Origin: JANLVI01 sp031363915
GTDB taxonomy: Bacteria; Vulcanimicrobiota; Vulcanimicrobiia; Vulcanimicrobiales; Vulcanimicrobiaceae
Assembly: GCA_031363915.1 (NCBI GenBank)
Contig: JANLVI010000012.1
Span: 1 to 64,000 of the forward strand
DNA length: 64,000 bases
Reading direction: 5' to 3'
A program made the position numbers and the translations under genes. Positions 23,117 to 32,542 of the stretch are shown here, piece by piece (the stretch's first letter is position 1; each line of letters opens with the position of its first letter). The notes under the pieces were generated by a model. The model saw only the letters and a program-made list of their open reading frames with translations, was not told where the DNA came from and did no database searches.

Positions 23117-23563
23117 TTGGCCGCCGATCGACCGCTCTTTACCGGGTCAGTCGAACACAGCCTTGATGACAAGGGCCGCCTTGTCGTCCCCGCCCGCTTC
23201 CGCGAACGCCTCGGCGCCGGCTTCTTCTTAACGATCGCGGAGCCCGACCAGTGCCTGGCCCTCTACCCGGCCCCGACTTGGGCCGAGTTCTGCGCCAAGC
23301 TCGAGTCCGCGCCGACCAAAGACGCGCGGTACCGCAGCTTCGTGCGTCACGTCTTTGCCAATACCGAAGAACTCTCGTGCGATAACCAGGGACGGCTCGT
23401 CATCCCCGGTCATCTGCGTGCCCACGCAAAAATCGAGAAAGACGTTGTCTCCGTTGGTTCGCTCACGCGTATCGAAGTCTGGGGCCGCGAACGCTATAAA
23501 GAGCAAGCCAAGGCTGCGGCGACGGAGTTGTTCGACTTTGCCACCGAGCTTGGGCTGTATTAG
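23117..23563 (+). CDS. mraZ: MraZ, repressor of the dcw cluster
   Basis: 148 residues from a TTG start. Two AbrB-like SpoVT half-domains each carry the D-x-K/Q-G-R-L-V-x-P motif: DDKGRLVVPARFRE near residue 17 and DNQGRLVIPGHLR near 89. MraZ assembles as a ring and binds the repeats just upstream. As the first gene of the division and cell-wall cluster it probably represses its own operon. rsmH begins 3 bases after the stop. Confidence 0.93.
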   Translation: MAADRPLFTGSVEHSLDDKGRLVVPARFRERLGAGFFLTIAEPDQCLALYPAPTWAEFCAKLESAPTKDARYRSFVRHVFANTEELSCDNQGRLVIPGHLRAHAKIEKDVVSVGSLTRIEVWGRERYKEQAKAAATELFDFATELGLY

Positions 23564-23566
23564 TGC

Positions 23567-24448
23567 GTGGGGCACGTCTCCGTTCTGCCCGTCGAGTCAA
23601 TCGCGGCGCTTGCTCTCGACCCCGACGGCACGTATGTCGATGCGACGTACGGAGCGGGCGGTCATACGGCTTTGATGCTCGCGGCACTCTCGCCCGCGGG
23701 GCGGATCGTTGCCTTCGATGCGGATCCCGACGCGCGCGAGCGCGTTCTGCCGGACCCGCGCGTGACGCTCGTGCATGCAAACTTTCGCGCCCTACGCTCG
23801 GAATTGGAAGCGCGTGGGATCTCACAGATCGATGGGATTCTCTACGACTTGGGGACGAGTTCGATGCAACTCGATAGCGCCGAGCGCGGCTTCTCGTTTC
23901 GCGAAGACGCGCCACTCGATATGCGCCTGGATCCGACTCAGGGAGAATCCGTCGCGGAACTCCTTGCCGAGCGCGAAGAAAAAGAAATTGCCGACATCAT
24001 CTTCGAATTCGGCGACGAACGCGCCGCGCGCCGCATCGCGCGCGCGATCGTTCAAAAGCGCACTGCCGGCCGCGTGCCTACGACGACAGGGGAACTCGCC
24101 GCGCTCGTTTCCGGCGTCGTGCATCAAGCGGGCAAGCGCGAACGCACGCATCCCGCGACACGCACGTTTCAGGCGCTACGCATCGCGGTGAACGACGAAC
24201 TCGGCGCGCTACGCGACTCGCTCGATGCGGCGATGGACGTGGTCAGGCCCGAGGGACGCATCGTCGTCATCAGCTTTCATTCGCTCGAAGATCGCATCGT
24301 GAAAACGACCTTCCGCGACGACACGCGTGTCGCGCGCGTGACGCGTAAACCGATCGTCCCAACCGAGGCGGAGACCGCCACCAATCCCCGCTCGCGCAGC
24401 GCTAAACTGCGTGTTGCATCCGTTACCGCTCAGGAGTCCGACGAATGA
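23567..24448 (+). CDS. rsmH: 16S rRNA m4C1402 methyltransferase RsmH
   Basis: 293 residues from a GTG start (MGHVSVLPVESI). AdoMet-binding motifs are present: YVDATYGAGGHTALML, IVAFDADPDAR, and the family segment DGILYDLGTSSMQLD. The C-terminal part has FQALRIAVNDEL and ISFHSLEDRIVK, both diagnostic. It methylates N4 of C1402 in 16S rRNA at the decoding centre. The next gene overlaps its stop by 4 bases. Confidence 0.95.
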   Translation: MGHVSVLPVESIAALALDPDGTYVDATYGAGGHTALMLAALSPAGRIVAFDADPDARERVLPDPRVTLVHANFRALRSELEARGISQIDGILYDLGTSSMQLDSAERGFSFREDAPLDMRLDPTQGESVAELLAEREEKEIADIIFEFGDERAARRIARAIVQKRTAGRVPTTTGELAALVSGVVHQAGKRERTHPATRTFQALRIAVNDELGALRDSLDAAMDVVRPEGRIVVISFHSLEDRIVKTTFRDDTRVARVTRKPIVPTEAETATNPRSRSAKLRVASVTAQESDE

Positions 24449-24879
24449 TTGCCCCACAGCGTGTTCCCCAATACGAAATCCCGCGTTCGCGCGAACGTGC
24501 GAAGCACGCGAAGCGTCGTCGTTCGACGCGTGCCAAAGCGCAAGCGTACGCGGGTCTCGGACGCGTCGCACTTGCGATCTGCGTCGTCGTCCTGCCGCTC
24601 ATGGTGTACGTGACGCTCACTGCGAATCTTACCGGCATGCACTACGCGGTCGCGCGCGCGGAGACACAGCGCACCACGATTACCGAGGAAACGCAGCGTC
24701 TCGACGATCGGATCGCCCAACTCGAATCTCGCGACCGGCTCTCGGCCGTTGCGGCAAAGTTGCACATGCACGATCCGCAGGAATACGCCGTCGTTGCGTT
24801 GCCGGACCCCGCCGCGAAGCCGAAACCCAAAGGCATTGCGTTTCTCGGCACCATGGGCGACTGGTTCAGTCGCCCCTAA
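24445..24879 (+). CDS. ftsL: FtsL-like cell division protein
   Basis: 144 residues: a basic cytoplasmic segment (about 1-42), one membrane helix (VALAICVVVLPLMVYVTLT), and a periplasmic leucine-zipper-like coiled coil (ETQRTTITEETQRLDDRIAQLES) followed by the A-A-K-L-H-M-x-x-P element typical of FtsL/DivIC. Assignment rests on topology and on its place between rsmH and ftsI. It would form the FtsQLB-type scaffold that activates FtsWI. A Pro/Lys-rich tail ends the protein. Confidence 0.8.
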   Translation: MIAPQRVPQYEIPRSRERAKHAKRRRSTRAKAQAYAGLGRVALAICVVVLPLMVYVTLTANLTGMHYAVARAETQRTTITEETQRLDDRIAQLESRDRLSAVAAKLHMHDPQEYAVVALPDPAAKPKPKGIAFLGTMGDWFSRP

Positions 24880-26631
24880 GTGGCAGCACGTTCGTTTTTG
24901 CGCGTCGCTCCGGGGCGTGCGAAGATTACGTTCTACGCGATCGTCGGGGTCGCGCTTTTTCTTTCTTGGCGCCTCTATGACGTGCAGATCCGTCAAGGTC
25001 CGCACTTAGCGGCCGTCGCCCAGAGCCAGCGTTCCGATACGGTCGATCTCTTTGCGAAACGCGGCTCGATCACCGATCGCGACGGCAACGTGCTCGTGCG
25101 GTCGATGCCCTCCGAGAGCGTCTCGGCGGTGCCGACCAACATCGTCGATCCGGTGAAGACCGCAACGGAACTCGCGCCGATCCTCGGCATGAAAGAGCAC
25201 GACATCGAACTTGCGCTCCGCGACCGCTCGCAATTTCGCTGGCTCGCGCGCAAAGTATCGCACGACGTCGCGCTGCGCGTCGCCGCGCTAGGCGTCACGG
25301 GCATCTCGATCATCCGCGAAGAGACGGGAACGCGCTTTACCCCCGCGGGTCACCTGGCCTCGACGGTGCTCGGATTCGTGGGTGTCGATGAATCGGGCCT
25401 CGAGGGACTGGAGTCGGCATTCGACTCGTACCTCAAAGGGAAGACCGGCAAGATGAAAGTCGAGGCCGATCAATTCGGCCGCGCGATTCCCTTTGCCGAG
25501 ACGAAGATCATCGAGCGGGCTCACCCGGGTCGCAACCTCCAGCTCACGCTTGATTCGTCCTTGCAGTTTGAAACCGAACGCGCACTACGCGATCGCGTGC
25601 GCGAGTCCCACGCGCGCAGCGGAACGGCGATTATCATGGATCCCAACACCGGCGAAATTCTCGCGCTTGCGAATTCGCCCGACTACGAGCCCGCGCACTT
25701 TTACCGGTTTCCCGCCGATGCTCGTCGCGACCGTGCGGTGATGGATGCCTACGAGCCGGGATCGACGTTCAAATTGATCACGGCTGCTGCGGCGCTGGAA
25801 TCGCACCGCATCGGGCCGAACGCCATGTTCCCCGCGCTCGACTCACTCGAAGTCGGCGGACGCGTGATTCACAATGCCGAGGACGGTTTGATGGCCGGCG
25901 GCGGCGGGAGCGAATCGCTCGAACAGATCATCGCGCTCTCGCATAACGTCGGCGCCGCCGAAATCGGTATCGCAACGGGTCCGCGCGATCTCTACAAAAC
26001 GATTCGGGCCTTTGGGTTCGGCGATCCGACCAACGTCGAACTTCCCGGTGAGAATCCCGGGATCGTGCCGACGCCCGATCAGTGGAGCGGCAGCTCGACG
26101 GCGACGATCTCGTTCGGTCACGGCATCTCGACGACGCCGATCGCGCTCGTGCGCGCGTATGCGGCGATCGCCAACGGCGGCATGCTGCTGCGGCCGCGCA
26201 TCATACACGCGCTCGTCGGCGAAGACGGCGTGCCCTTCTTCACCTACCCGACCGAAGTCGAACGTCGCGCGATCTCGCAGCAGACTGCTGCCACGCTCCG
26301 TCGCTACTTGCGTGCGGTCGTCACGCGCGGAACCGGCAAAGACACCGCGCAAATTCCCGGCTATACGACGGCGGGCAAAACCGGGACGGCACAAGTCGTG
26401 GAAAACGGGCGCTACGAACCCGGCGAATATATCGCCTCGTTCATCGGTTACGTTCCGGCCGAGCATCCGCGATTCGTTATTCTGGTGAAAATTGAGCGGC
26501 CGCGCGGCGTCTATTACGGCGGCACGGTCGCGGCGCCGGTGTTCTCGCACCTCGCACGCGTCGCGATGTTGCATGCGGGTATTTTACCAACGGCGGCGGC
26601 GAAAATGCGCGTCGCGACGAAAACCCTGTAA
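24880..26631 (+). CDS. ftsI: Penicillin-binding transpeptidase FtsI (PBP3 type)
   Basis: 583 residues from a GTG immediately after ftsL. It has a short cytoplasmic part and one membrane anchor (ITFYAIVGVALFLSW), a PBP dimerisation domain (about 50-215), and a transpeptidase domain with all three active-site motifs: S-T-F-K near residue 294 (EPGSTFKLI), S-H-N near 350, and K-T-G-T near 499. It crosslinks septal peptidoglycan with FtsW. A PASTA domain is absent, unlike many Gram-positive homologues. Confidence 0.93.
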   Translation: MAARSFLRVAPGRAKITFYAIVGVALFLSWRLYDVQIRQGPHLAAVAQSQRSDTVDLFAKRGSITDRDGNVLVRSMPSESVSAVPTNIVDPVKTATELAPILGMKEHDIELALRDRSQFRWLARKVSHDVALRVAALGVTGISIIREETGTRFTPAGHLASTVLGFVGVDESGLEGLESAFDSYLKGKTGKMKVEADQFGRAIPFAETKIIERAHPGRNLQLTLDSSLQFETERALRDRVRESHARSGTAIIMDPNTGEILALANSPDYEPAHFYRFPADARRDRAVMDAYEPGSTFKLITAAAALESHRIGPNAMFPALDSLEVGGRVIHNAEDGLMAGGGGSESLEQIIALSHNVGAAEIGIATGPRDLYKTIRAFGFGDPTNVELPGENPGIVPTPDQWSGSSTATISFGHGISTTPIALVRAYAAIANGGMLLRPRIIHALVGEDGVPFFTYPTEVERRAISQQTAATLRRYLRAVVTRGTGKDTAQIPGYTTAGKTGTAQVVENGRYEPGEYIASFIGYVPAEHPRFVILVKIERPRGVYYGGTVAAPVFSHLARVAMLHAGILPTAAAKMRVATKTL

Positions 26632-28070
26632 TGCTGGACATGGGGGGGCTTGCCGCGTTCGTTCCCGAGGGTCATCTCGTGGGGTCGCCCGCGGTCGCGA
26701 TTTCCGCGCTCGCTACGGATTCGCGCCGTGTCACGCCTGGAGCCGTCTTCGTCGCGCTGCGCGGCGCGCACCAAGACTCGCACGCATTCGTCGCACAGGC
26801 GATCGCGCGCGGCGCCGTCGGCGTCGTCCTCGAACGAGAGCAAACCCTCGACGTGCCGCAACTCGTCGTCCCTGATTCGACGCTCGCGCTCTCGAAGCTG
26901 AGCGCCAAGTTCTTTGGCGATCCATCGCGGCTCTTGCACGTTGTTGGAATTACCGGGACCAACGGCAAGACGACGACGACGCACTTGGTGCGCGCGATCG
27001 TTGAGGCTGCGGGTCGTTCGTGCGGCGTGATCGGCACGCTCGGCGCGGCGCTCGGCGGGCGGGCGTGGTCGCTCGAAAATACGACGCCGCTCGCGCTCGA
27101 ACTTCAAGGACTGCTTGCGACGATGCGCGATGGCGGTGCGTCGGCCGTAGCGATGGAAGTGTCCTCGCACGCGCTCGCCCTGCACCGCGTCGATGACGTG
27201 CATTTTGCCGTCGCTGCATTCACCAATCTCACGCGCGACCACATGGACTTCCACGAGACGCCGGAGGCCTACGAAGCGGCAAAGCGGCGGTTGTTCGACC
27301 TCGCGCCGATTGCAGTGGTCAACGTGGATGATGCTGCGGGCGTACGGCTCGCGGAAGATCTGCGCGCACGCGGAACGCAGACGATCGGGTATGCGATCGA
27401 TGCGAAGAACGCGGATCTGATCGCACGCGACCTCGTGGTGCGCAGCGAAGGCTCGACGTTCACGCTCGACGATCGTTTCGTGAAGCTCGCTTTACCGGCT
27501 CGCTTCAACGTGTACAATGCGCTTGCCGCGATCGGAATCGCCGACGCGCTCGGCATCGCGCGCTCCGTCGCCGTCGACGCCCTTGCGAACGTTTCTGCTC
27601 CGCCCGGGCGGATGGAGCGCATTGCAAGCGACGGCATCGACGTGATCGTCGATTACGCCCATACGCCCGATGCGCTCGGTAACGTTCTGCAGGCCGCACG
27701 CGAGGGCACGCGCGGGCAACTCGTCGTCGTCTTCGGCTGCGGCGGCGATCGCGACCCGGGCAAGCGGCCGCAAATGGGCGCGATCGCCGCACGTCTTGCC
27801 GATCGTGCGATCGTGACTTCGGATAATCCGCGCAGCGAAAATCCCCAGACGATCGCCGATGCCATCGTGGCGGGTGGCAAAGGCGAGATCGAACTCGACC
27901 GCCGCGCGGCGATCCGTCGTGCGATTGGGGGTGCGCGTCCGGGCGACGTCGTCGTCATTGCCGGCAAAGGTCACGAGACGTACCAGATCGTCGGCGATCA
28001 GACACGCCACTTCGACGATCGCGAAGAAGTGCGCGCCGCCTTCGCCGCGCGTTCGGCTGGTGCCGGATGA
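26631..28070 (+). CDS. murE: UDP-MurNAc-tripeptide synthetase MurE (meso-Dap type)
   Basis: 479 residues. The ATG overlaps the ftsI stop (TAATG). The ATP loop GTNGKTTTTH lies near residue 110. The substrate-specificity motif D-N-P-R (TSDNPRSENP near 400) predicts addition of meso-diaminopimelate rather than lysine. The carbamylated-Lys region and the C-terminal domain (GKGHETYQI) are intact. It acts in the cytoplasm on UDP-MurNAc-L-Ala-D-Glu. Confidence 0.95.
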   Translation: MLDMGGLAAFVPEGHLVGSPAVAISALATDSRRVTPGAVFVALRGAHQDSHAFVAQAIARGAVGVVLEREQTLDVPQLVVPDSTLALSKLSAKFFGDPSRLLHVVGITGTNGKTTTTHLVRAIVEAAGRSCGVIGTLGAALGGRAWSLENTTPLALELQGLLATMRDGGASAVAMEVSSHALALHRVDDVHFAVAAFTNLTRDHMDFHETPEAYEAAKRRLFDLAPIAVVNVDDAAGVRLAEDLRARGTQTIGYAIDAKNADLIARDLVVRSEGSTFTLDDRFVKLALPARFNVYNALAAIGIADALGIARSVAVDALANVSAPPGRMERIASDGIDVIVDYAHTPDALGNVLQAAREGTRGQLVVVFGCGGDRDPGKRPQMGAIAARLADRAIVTSDNPRSENPQTIADAIVAGGKGEIELDRRAAIRRAIGGARPGDVVVIAGKGHETYQIVGDQTRHFDDREEVRAAFAARSAGAG

Positions 28071-29446
28071 TCGTAGGTTTTTCGGAGGCGGTCCTAGCCC
28101 TGGATGCGCGCATCCTCGGCGACGGCGTGCCGCCGCGCTCGCTTGAGATCACGACCGACACGCGCAGCGTCGCACCGGGACAGACGTTCCTCGCGCTGCG
28201 CGGCGAGCGGTTCGACGGTCACGCGTTCGTCGCGCAAGCATTCGCTGCGGGCGCTGCGTGTGCGATCGTCGCCGATGCGAGCGTCGTCCCCTCAGGTGGC
28301 TGCGGCTTGCTCGTCGTCGATACGCTAGCGGCCTACATGACGCTCGCTGCACTCGCACGCGATCGGCGGCATGGAACCGTGATCGCCATTACCGGGAGCA
28401 CCGGCAAGACGACGACGAAGTCGTTCCTGCGCGATCTCCTCGCACGGAGCGATCACGACGTGCAAGCAACGCCCGAAAATGAAAACAACGAAATCGGCGT
28501 GAGTAAATTCTTGCTGAGCCTCGCGCCCGGTGACGATGAATCCGTGGCGATCGTCGAGATGGGCGCGCGTCATGCGGGTGACATTGCGCCGCTCGCGCAG
28601 ATCGCGCGGCCGCACGTCGGTATCCTCACCAATATCGGCGAGGCGCACTTGGAAATCATGGGCTCGCGCGAAGCGATTGCGGAGACCAAGTGGGGGTTAT
28701 TTGCAAGCGGTGCGCGCGCCGTGATCGGTCTTGCCGATTCTGCGTCACGTGCGCGGGCGGGAAGCTTGCCGCAGGTGCCGCAGTGGTTCGGCATCGACGA
28801 TGAAGCCGTACCGGCAACCGAACACGCCGCAATCGTCAACGGCACCCACGAATTGGTCGTTCACGAACGCGGCAACGTGAGGCGCTATCCCATCGACGTG
28901 CGCGTTCCCGGCGATCACAATCGCGCGAACATCGCCGCGGCGATCGCGGGCGCAATCGCGATCGGCATCGATCCGGCACAACTCGCGCCGCACGTTGGAG
29001 CGCTCGAACTCCCGCACGGTCGCTACGAGAAGTTTGTCGCGGGCGATCTCACGATCGTTTTCGATGCCTACAACGCCTCGATGAGCGGCACGCTCGCGAC
29101 GCTATCGGCATTCGCTGCGGAGACGGCGAGCCGACGAATCGCAGTGCTGGGTTCGATGGCCGAACTCGGCCCCGACGCCGCTTCGATGCACGAACTCGTC
29201 GGAGAGGCTGCCGCGCACAGTAATCTTGACGCCTTGTTCGTCGGTGGAGCGTTTGCCGATTCGATCGTCCGCGGTGCGCGCACGAACGGGTTTGCCTCGA
29301 ACGCGATTCACTTGTACGAGGACAACGCGCACGCGGCGACGTTGCTCCGCGAACTCACGCGTCCGGGCGATATCGTGCTGCTCAAAGGCTCCAGGATGTA
29401 TAAAATGGAGCAGATCGCCGAGGCGTTTGGCGTGAGCGTCCGATGA
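28067..29446 (+). CDS. murF: UDP-MurNAc-tripeptide-D-Ala-D-Ala ligase MurF
   Basis: 459 residues overlapping murE by 4 bases (ATGA). P-loop GSTGKTTTKSFL near residue 110, the ENENNEIGV segment, and the Mur-ligase C-terminal part (VFDAYNASMSGTLATLSAF, LGSMAELGPDA, LLKGSRMYKMEQI) identify MurF. It attaches D-Ala-D-Ala to the UDP-muramoyl tripeptide. The following CofE-like gene overlaps its stop by 4 bases. Confidence 0.95.
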   Translation: MIVGFSEAVLALDARILGDGVPPRSLEITTDTRSVAPGQTFLALRGERFDGHAFVAQAFAAGAACAIVADASVVPSGGCGLLVVDTLAAYMTLAALARDRRHGTVIAITGSTGKTTTKSFLRDLLARSDHDVQATPENENNEIGVSKFLLSLAPGDDESVAIVEMGARHAGDIAPLAQIARPHVGILTNIGEAHLEIMGSREAIAETKWGLFASGARAVIGLADSASRARAGSLPQVPQWFGIDDEAVPATEHAAIVNGTHELVVHERGNVRRYPIDVRVPGDHNRANIAAAIAGAIAIGIDPAQLAPHVGALELPHGRYEKFVAGDLTIVFDAYNASMSGTLATLSAFAAETASRRIAVLGSMAELGPDAASMHELVGEAAAHSNLDALFVGGAFADSIVRGARTNGFASNAIHLYEDNAHAATLLRELTRPGDIVLLKGSRMYKMEQIAEAFGVSVR

Positions 29447-30135
29447 TGCCGCTCGCCGTTCACGAACCGCCGTTGCCCGATGGACTCGTCGCGATCCCCG
29501 TGCGTACGCGCCTCGTCGGTGCGGGCGACGATCTGCTCGCACTCGTGCGCGAGGCGCTGCGCGGCATTGCCAAACCCGGTGACGTGATTGCCATCGCCGA
29601 AACCGCCGTCGCGATCGCACAGCGACGTTTCGTGCCGGCCGAATTCGTGCGACCCTCGATGCTCGCGTATCAACTCTCGCGCCGCGCGGGCGCCCTTGCT
29701 ACGGTCAGCCAACCGGAATCGCTGCAGATCGTCATCGACCAAGTCGGGCCCTGGCGCGTGGTCTACGCCGCCGCGGCGCACGTTGTGGGCCGACTGCTCG
29801 GCAAGCACGGCATGTTCTATGAGATTCTCGGTGAGGCGATCGCGGCGATCGACGGGTACACCGGCACGCTGCCACCCTACGAACGCGCCATCGTCTTCGG
29901 TCCGCTCGAACCCGATCGCGTGTGCACGGAATACGCCGAGGCCCTCGATATGGGCGTGGCGATCGTCGATGCCAACGATCTGCGGAAAGCAAAAGCGCTC
30001 GGTGTCTCCCCGAATCTCGTACGCGAGCACGTCGAACTTGCGCTGCTCGGTAATCCCCACGGCAATTCCGACGAACAAACGCCGCTCGTCGTCTTGACGT
30101 GGCGTGGCGCGGGAAAGAATCCCCTCTACGCATGA
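29443..30135 (+). CDS. CofE-like (F420-0:gamma-glutamyl ligase family) protein inside the dcw cluster
   Basis: 230 residues resembling coenzyme F420-0:L-glutamate ligase (PF01996). LVAIPVRTRLVGAGDDL gives the N-terminal strand-loop, GDVIAIAETAVAIAQRR the conserved E-T/K-x-V segment, and VDQVGPWRVVYAAAAHVVGRLLGKHGMFYEI the region holding metal and substrate ligands. A late DANDLRKAKALG segment also fits. CofE forms gamma-glutamyl amide bonds using GTP. Here it overlaps murF and mraY by 4 bases each, so it is made together with the peptidoglycan precursor enzymes. A role in modifying that precursor is inference; no other F420 gene is visible. Confidence 0.75.
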   Translation: MMPLAVHEPPLPDGLVAIPVRTRLVGAGDDLLALVREALRGIAKPGDVIAIAETAVAIAQRRFVPAEFVRPSMLAYQLSRRAGALATVSQPESLQIVIDQVGPWRVVYAAAAHVVGRLLGKHGMFYEILGEAIAAIDGYTGTLPPYERAIVFGPLEPDRVCTEYAEALDMGVAIVDANDLRKAKALGVSPNLVREHVELALLGNPHGNSDEQTPLVVLTWRGAGKNPLYA

Positions 30136-31130
30136 ACCTCACTGCCGTCGCCGCTTTTCTCATCACGTTCGCGGTCGCGCGCGCGTCCGCGCCTTCGCTC
30201 ATCAAACGCCTGCACGCGCTCAAGTACGGACAACGCGCCTACGAAGATGCGCCCAAGACGCACCAGAAAAAAACCGGCACGCCCACGATGGGCGGTCTGC
30301 TGTTCCTCATCGCGCCGCTCGTGCTGCTCGCCTTCGACCAGAGCCGGAGTGCCATCGGTCTTGCGGTGCTCGTCATCGGGATGGCGCTGATCGGCTTTCT
30401 CGATGACTACTCGTCGGTCAAGGCGGGGCGTAACCGTGGACTGCGCGCGCGCGAGAAGTTTCTTGCGACCGCCGTCATAGCCGCGGCGTTTCTCTGGATC
30501 GTCGGAGGTGAAGCGTTCACGGGCGCGTGCGGTGTGAAACCGCTGCAAGAGAGCGGTCTGTTTTGGTTCGGACACGCGTGCGGGGTCGCGGTGCCGCTTT
30601 GGTTTTGGTGGGTGCTCGGCATCCTTGCGATCACCGGCTCGACCCACGCGGTGAACTTGACCGACGGGCTCGATGGACTTGCGGCGGGAACGATTGTACC
30701 GCCGCTACTCGTTCTCTTCTTGTTCGCGCAGTTGTTTGCAGGTATGATGAGCGTTGCGACGCTCTTAGCTGCGAGTTTAGGCGCGCTCGGCGCCTTCCTG
30801 ATTTTCAACCGCCATCCGGCGCGCGTCTTTATGGGCGACACCGGATCGCTCGCGCTCGGCGGCTTGCTCGCCGGGACGGCCATCGTCACCGGGGCTACGC
30901 TGATCGTCCCCATCATCGGCGCGGTGTTTGTCGCCGAAGCACTCTCCGTTATGATACAAGTGGCCTCGTTTAAAATGACCAAACGCCGTGTTTTTCGCAT
31001 GAGTCCGCTCCATCATCATTTCGAACTCGGGGGTTGGCCGGAGACGAAAGTGACACGTCGTTTTTGGACGGCGTCGCTTGCCGTATCGGCGCTCGCCGTC
31101 GTGCTCGCTTTCGTCGTGAGGGGCGCATGA
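30132..31130 (+). CDS. mraY: Phospho-MurNAc-pentapeptide transferase MraY
   Basis: 332 residues from ATG 30132, which overlaps the preceding TGA. A polytopic enzyme that makes lipid I on undecaprenyl phosphate. Family signatures: KTHQKKTGTPTMGGLLF, FLDDYSSVK with the catalytic Asp pair, NLTDGLDGLAAG, FMGDTGSLALGG, and the HHHFE element (SPLHHHFELGGW). About ten membrane helices. A longer frame from 30099 is rejected because the start at 30132 gives the normal N-terminal helix. Confidence 0.95.
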   Translation: MNLTAVAAFLITFAVARASAPSLIKRLHALKYGQRAYEDAPKTHQKKTGTPTMGGLLFLIAPLVLLAFDQSRSAIGLAVLVIGMALIGFLDDYSSVKAGRNRGLRAREKFLATAVIAAAFLWIVGGEAFTGACGVKPLQESGLFWFGHACGVAVPLWFWWVLGILAITGSTHAVNLTDGLDGLAAGTIVPPLLVLFLFAQLFAGMMSVATLLAASLGALGAFLIFNRHPARVFMGDTGSLALGGLLAGTAIVTGATLIVPIIGAVFVAEALSVMIQVASFKMTKRRVFRMSPLHHHFELGGWPETKVTRRFWTASLAVSALAVVLAFVVRGA

Positions 31131-32542
31131 ACGACCGTCCGACCGGGAAATTCGATCGCGACGAGCACGTCCTCGTCATCGGCCTTGGCCGCAGCGGCCG
31201 CGCCAGTGCCGAAGTGCTGCGCGAACAAGTGGGCTCGCTGATCATCACCGATGAAAAACCCGAAACCGAATTGCGCGAGGCAATCGCCGACCTCGCCGCG
31301 CTCGGCGTTCGCTTCGTCGCACCGGACGAACTCGGGCCCGCGCTCGCATCGATTACCGCCGCCGTCCTCTCGCCGGGTATCCCACTCAACGGCGAACTCG
31401 TGCGCCGCATTCAGAGCGCCGGGATCCCCGTCTTCAGCGAAGTCGAAGTCGCCTATCGCATCTGCAAAGCGCCGATCGTCGCCCTCACCGGTACGAAAGG
31501 CAAGACCACGACGACAACGCTTATCGGCGAGATTTTCAAACGCGCCGGCAAGAACACGTTCGTCGGCGGCAATATCGGCAACGCGCTCATCCACGAGACC
31601 GCGGTCGCGACCGCGAACGACTGGATCATCGCCGAGGTGAGCTCGTTCCAGCTCGAAACGATTCGCTCGTTTAAGCCCAGAATATCGGCGATCCTGAATA
31701 TCTCGCCCGATCACCTCGACCGCTACCATTCTATGGATGAGTACGCGGAAGCAAAATTCCGCATCTTCGCAAATCAGGGTCCGGGCGACACGTTCGTCGG
31801 CAACTTCGATGATGAGCGCATCGCCGCGCTTCTTGTGGGCGGCGAAGATGAGGGCTCGCGCATCCACGCGCAGGCGCGCTGGTTCGCACGCGAACCGCAC
31901 CGCGAGACGGCGCTCTACCTGCGCAACGAACAAACCATCGTCTACGCTCCGCCGACCGGCGATCCGCGCCCAGTCGAAATCATGGACGTCGCGCAGATCC
32001 CGCTACTCGGCGACCACAATATTGAAAACGTCATGGCCGCGATTCTGGTCGGTCTCTCGGCGGGTCTCGATCGCGAAGCGATCGCATCGGCCGTGCGTGA
32101 CTTTCACGCGCTCTCGCACCGCCTTGAAATGGTTGCCGACGCCGCCGGCGTGCTCTACGTCGATGATTCGAAAGCCACCAATCCCGGCAGCGTTATCGCG
32201 GCGCTGCGTTCGTTCGACCGACCCATCGTGCTCATCGCGGGCGGCAAAGCAAAAGGCACCGACTTTGCCGATCTCGGGCGCGTCGCGAGCTCGCGCGCCA
32301 AAGCCGTTGTCCTCATCGGCGAGGCCGGTCCGGAGATCGCAAAGTCGATCAAGCGCGCGGCCGTATCGTTTGCCGACTCCATGGACGTTGCGGTCGAGCA
32401 AGCGATGAAGATCGCGGAGTCCGGCGATGTCGTGCTGCTCTCGCCGGGCTGCGCGTCGTTCGATATGTTCCGCTCGGCGGAAGACCGCGGCGAACAGTTC
32501 GCCATAGCCGTGCGCGATCGTGTCGGTGTGCGTGTACCCTAG
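31127..32542 (+). CDS. murD: UDP-MurNAc-L-Ala-D-Glu ligase MurD
   Basis: 471 residues from ATG 31127 (ATGA overlap with mraY). An N-terminal Rossmann-like domain (HVLVIGLGRSGRASAEVL) is followed by the P-loop GTKGKTTTTTLIG near residue 125, NISPDHLDRYHSM, the YVDDSKATNPGS motif, and an LLSPGCASFDMF ending. It adds D-glutamate to UDP-MurNAc-L-Ala. The upstream extension to 31034 is mraY shadow. Confidence 0.95.
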   Translation: MNDRPTGKFDRDEHVLVIGLGRSGRASAEVLREQVGSLIITDEKPETELREAIADLAALGVRFVAPDELGPALASITAAVLSPGIPLNGELVRRIQSAGIPVFSEVEVAYRICKAPIVALTGTKGKTTTTTLIGEIFKRAGKNTFVGGNIGNALIHETAVATANDWIIAEVSSFQLETIRSFKPRISAILNISPDHLDRYHSMDEYAEAKFRIFANQGPGDTFVGNFDDERIAALLVGGEDEGSRIHAQARWFAREPHRETALYLRNEQTIVYAPPTGDPRPVEIMDVAQIPLLGDHNIENVMAAILVGLSAGLDREAIASAVRDFHALSHRLEMVADAAGVLYVDDSKATNPGSVIAALRSFDRPIVLIAGGKAKGTDFADLGRVASSRAKAVVLIGEAGPEIAKSIKRAAVSFADSMDVAVEQAMKIAESGDVVLLSPGCASFDMFRSAEDRGEQFAIAVRDRVGVRVP

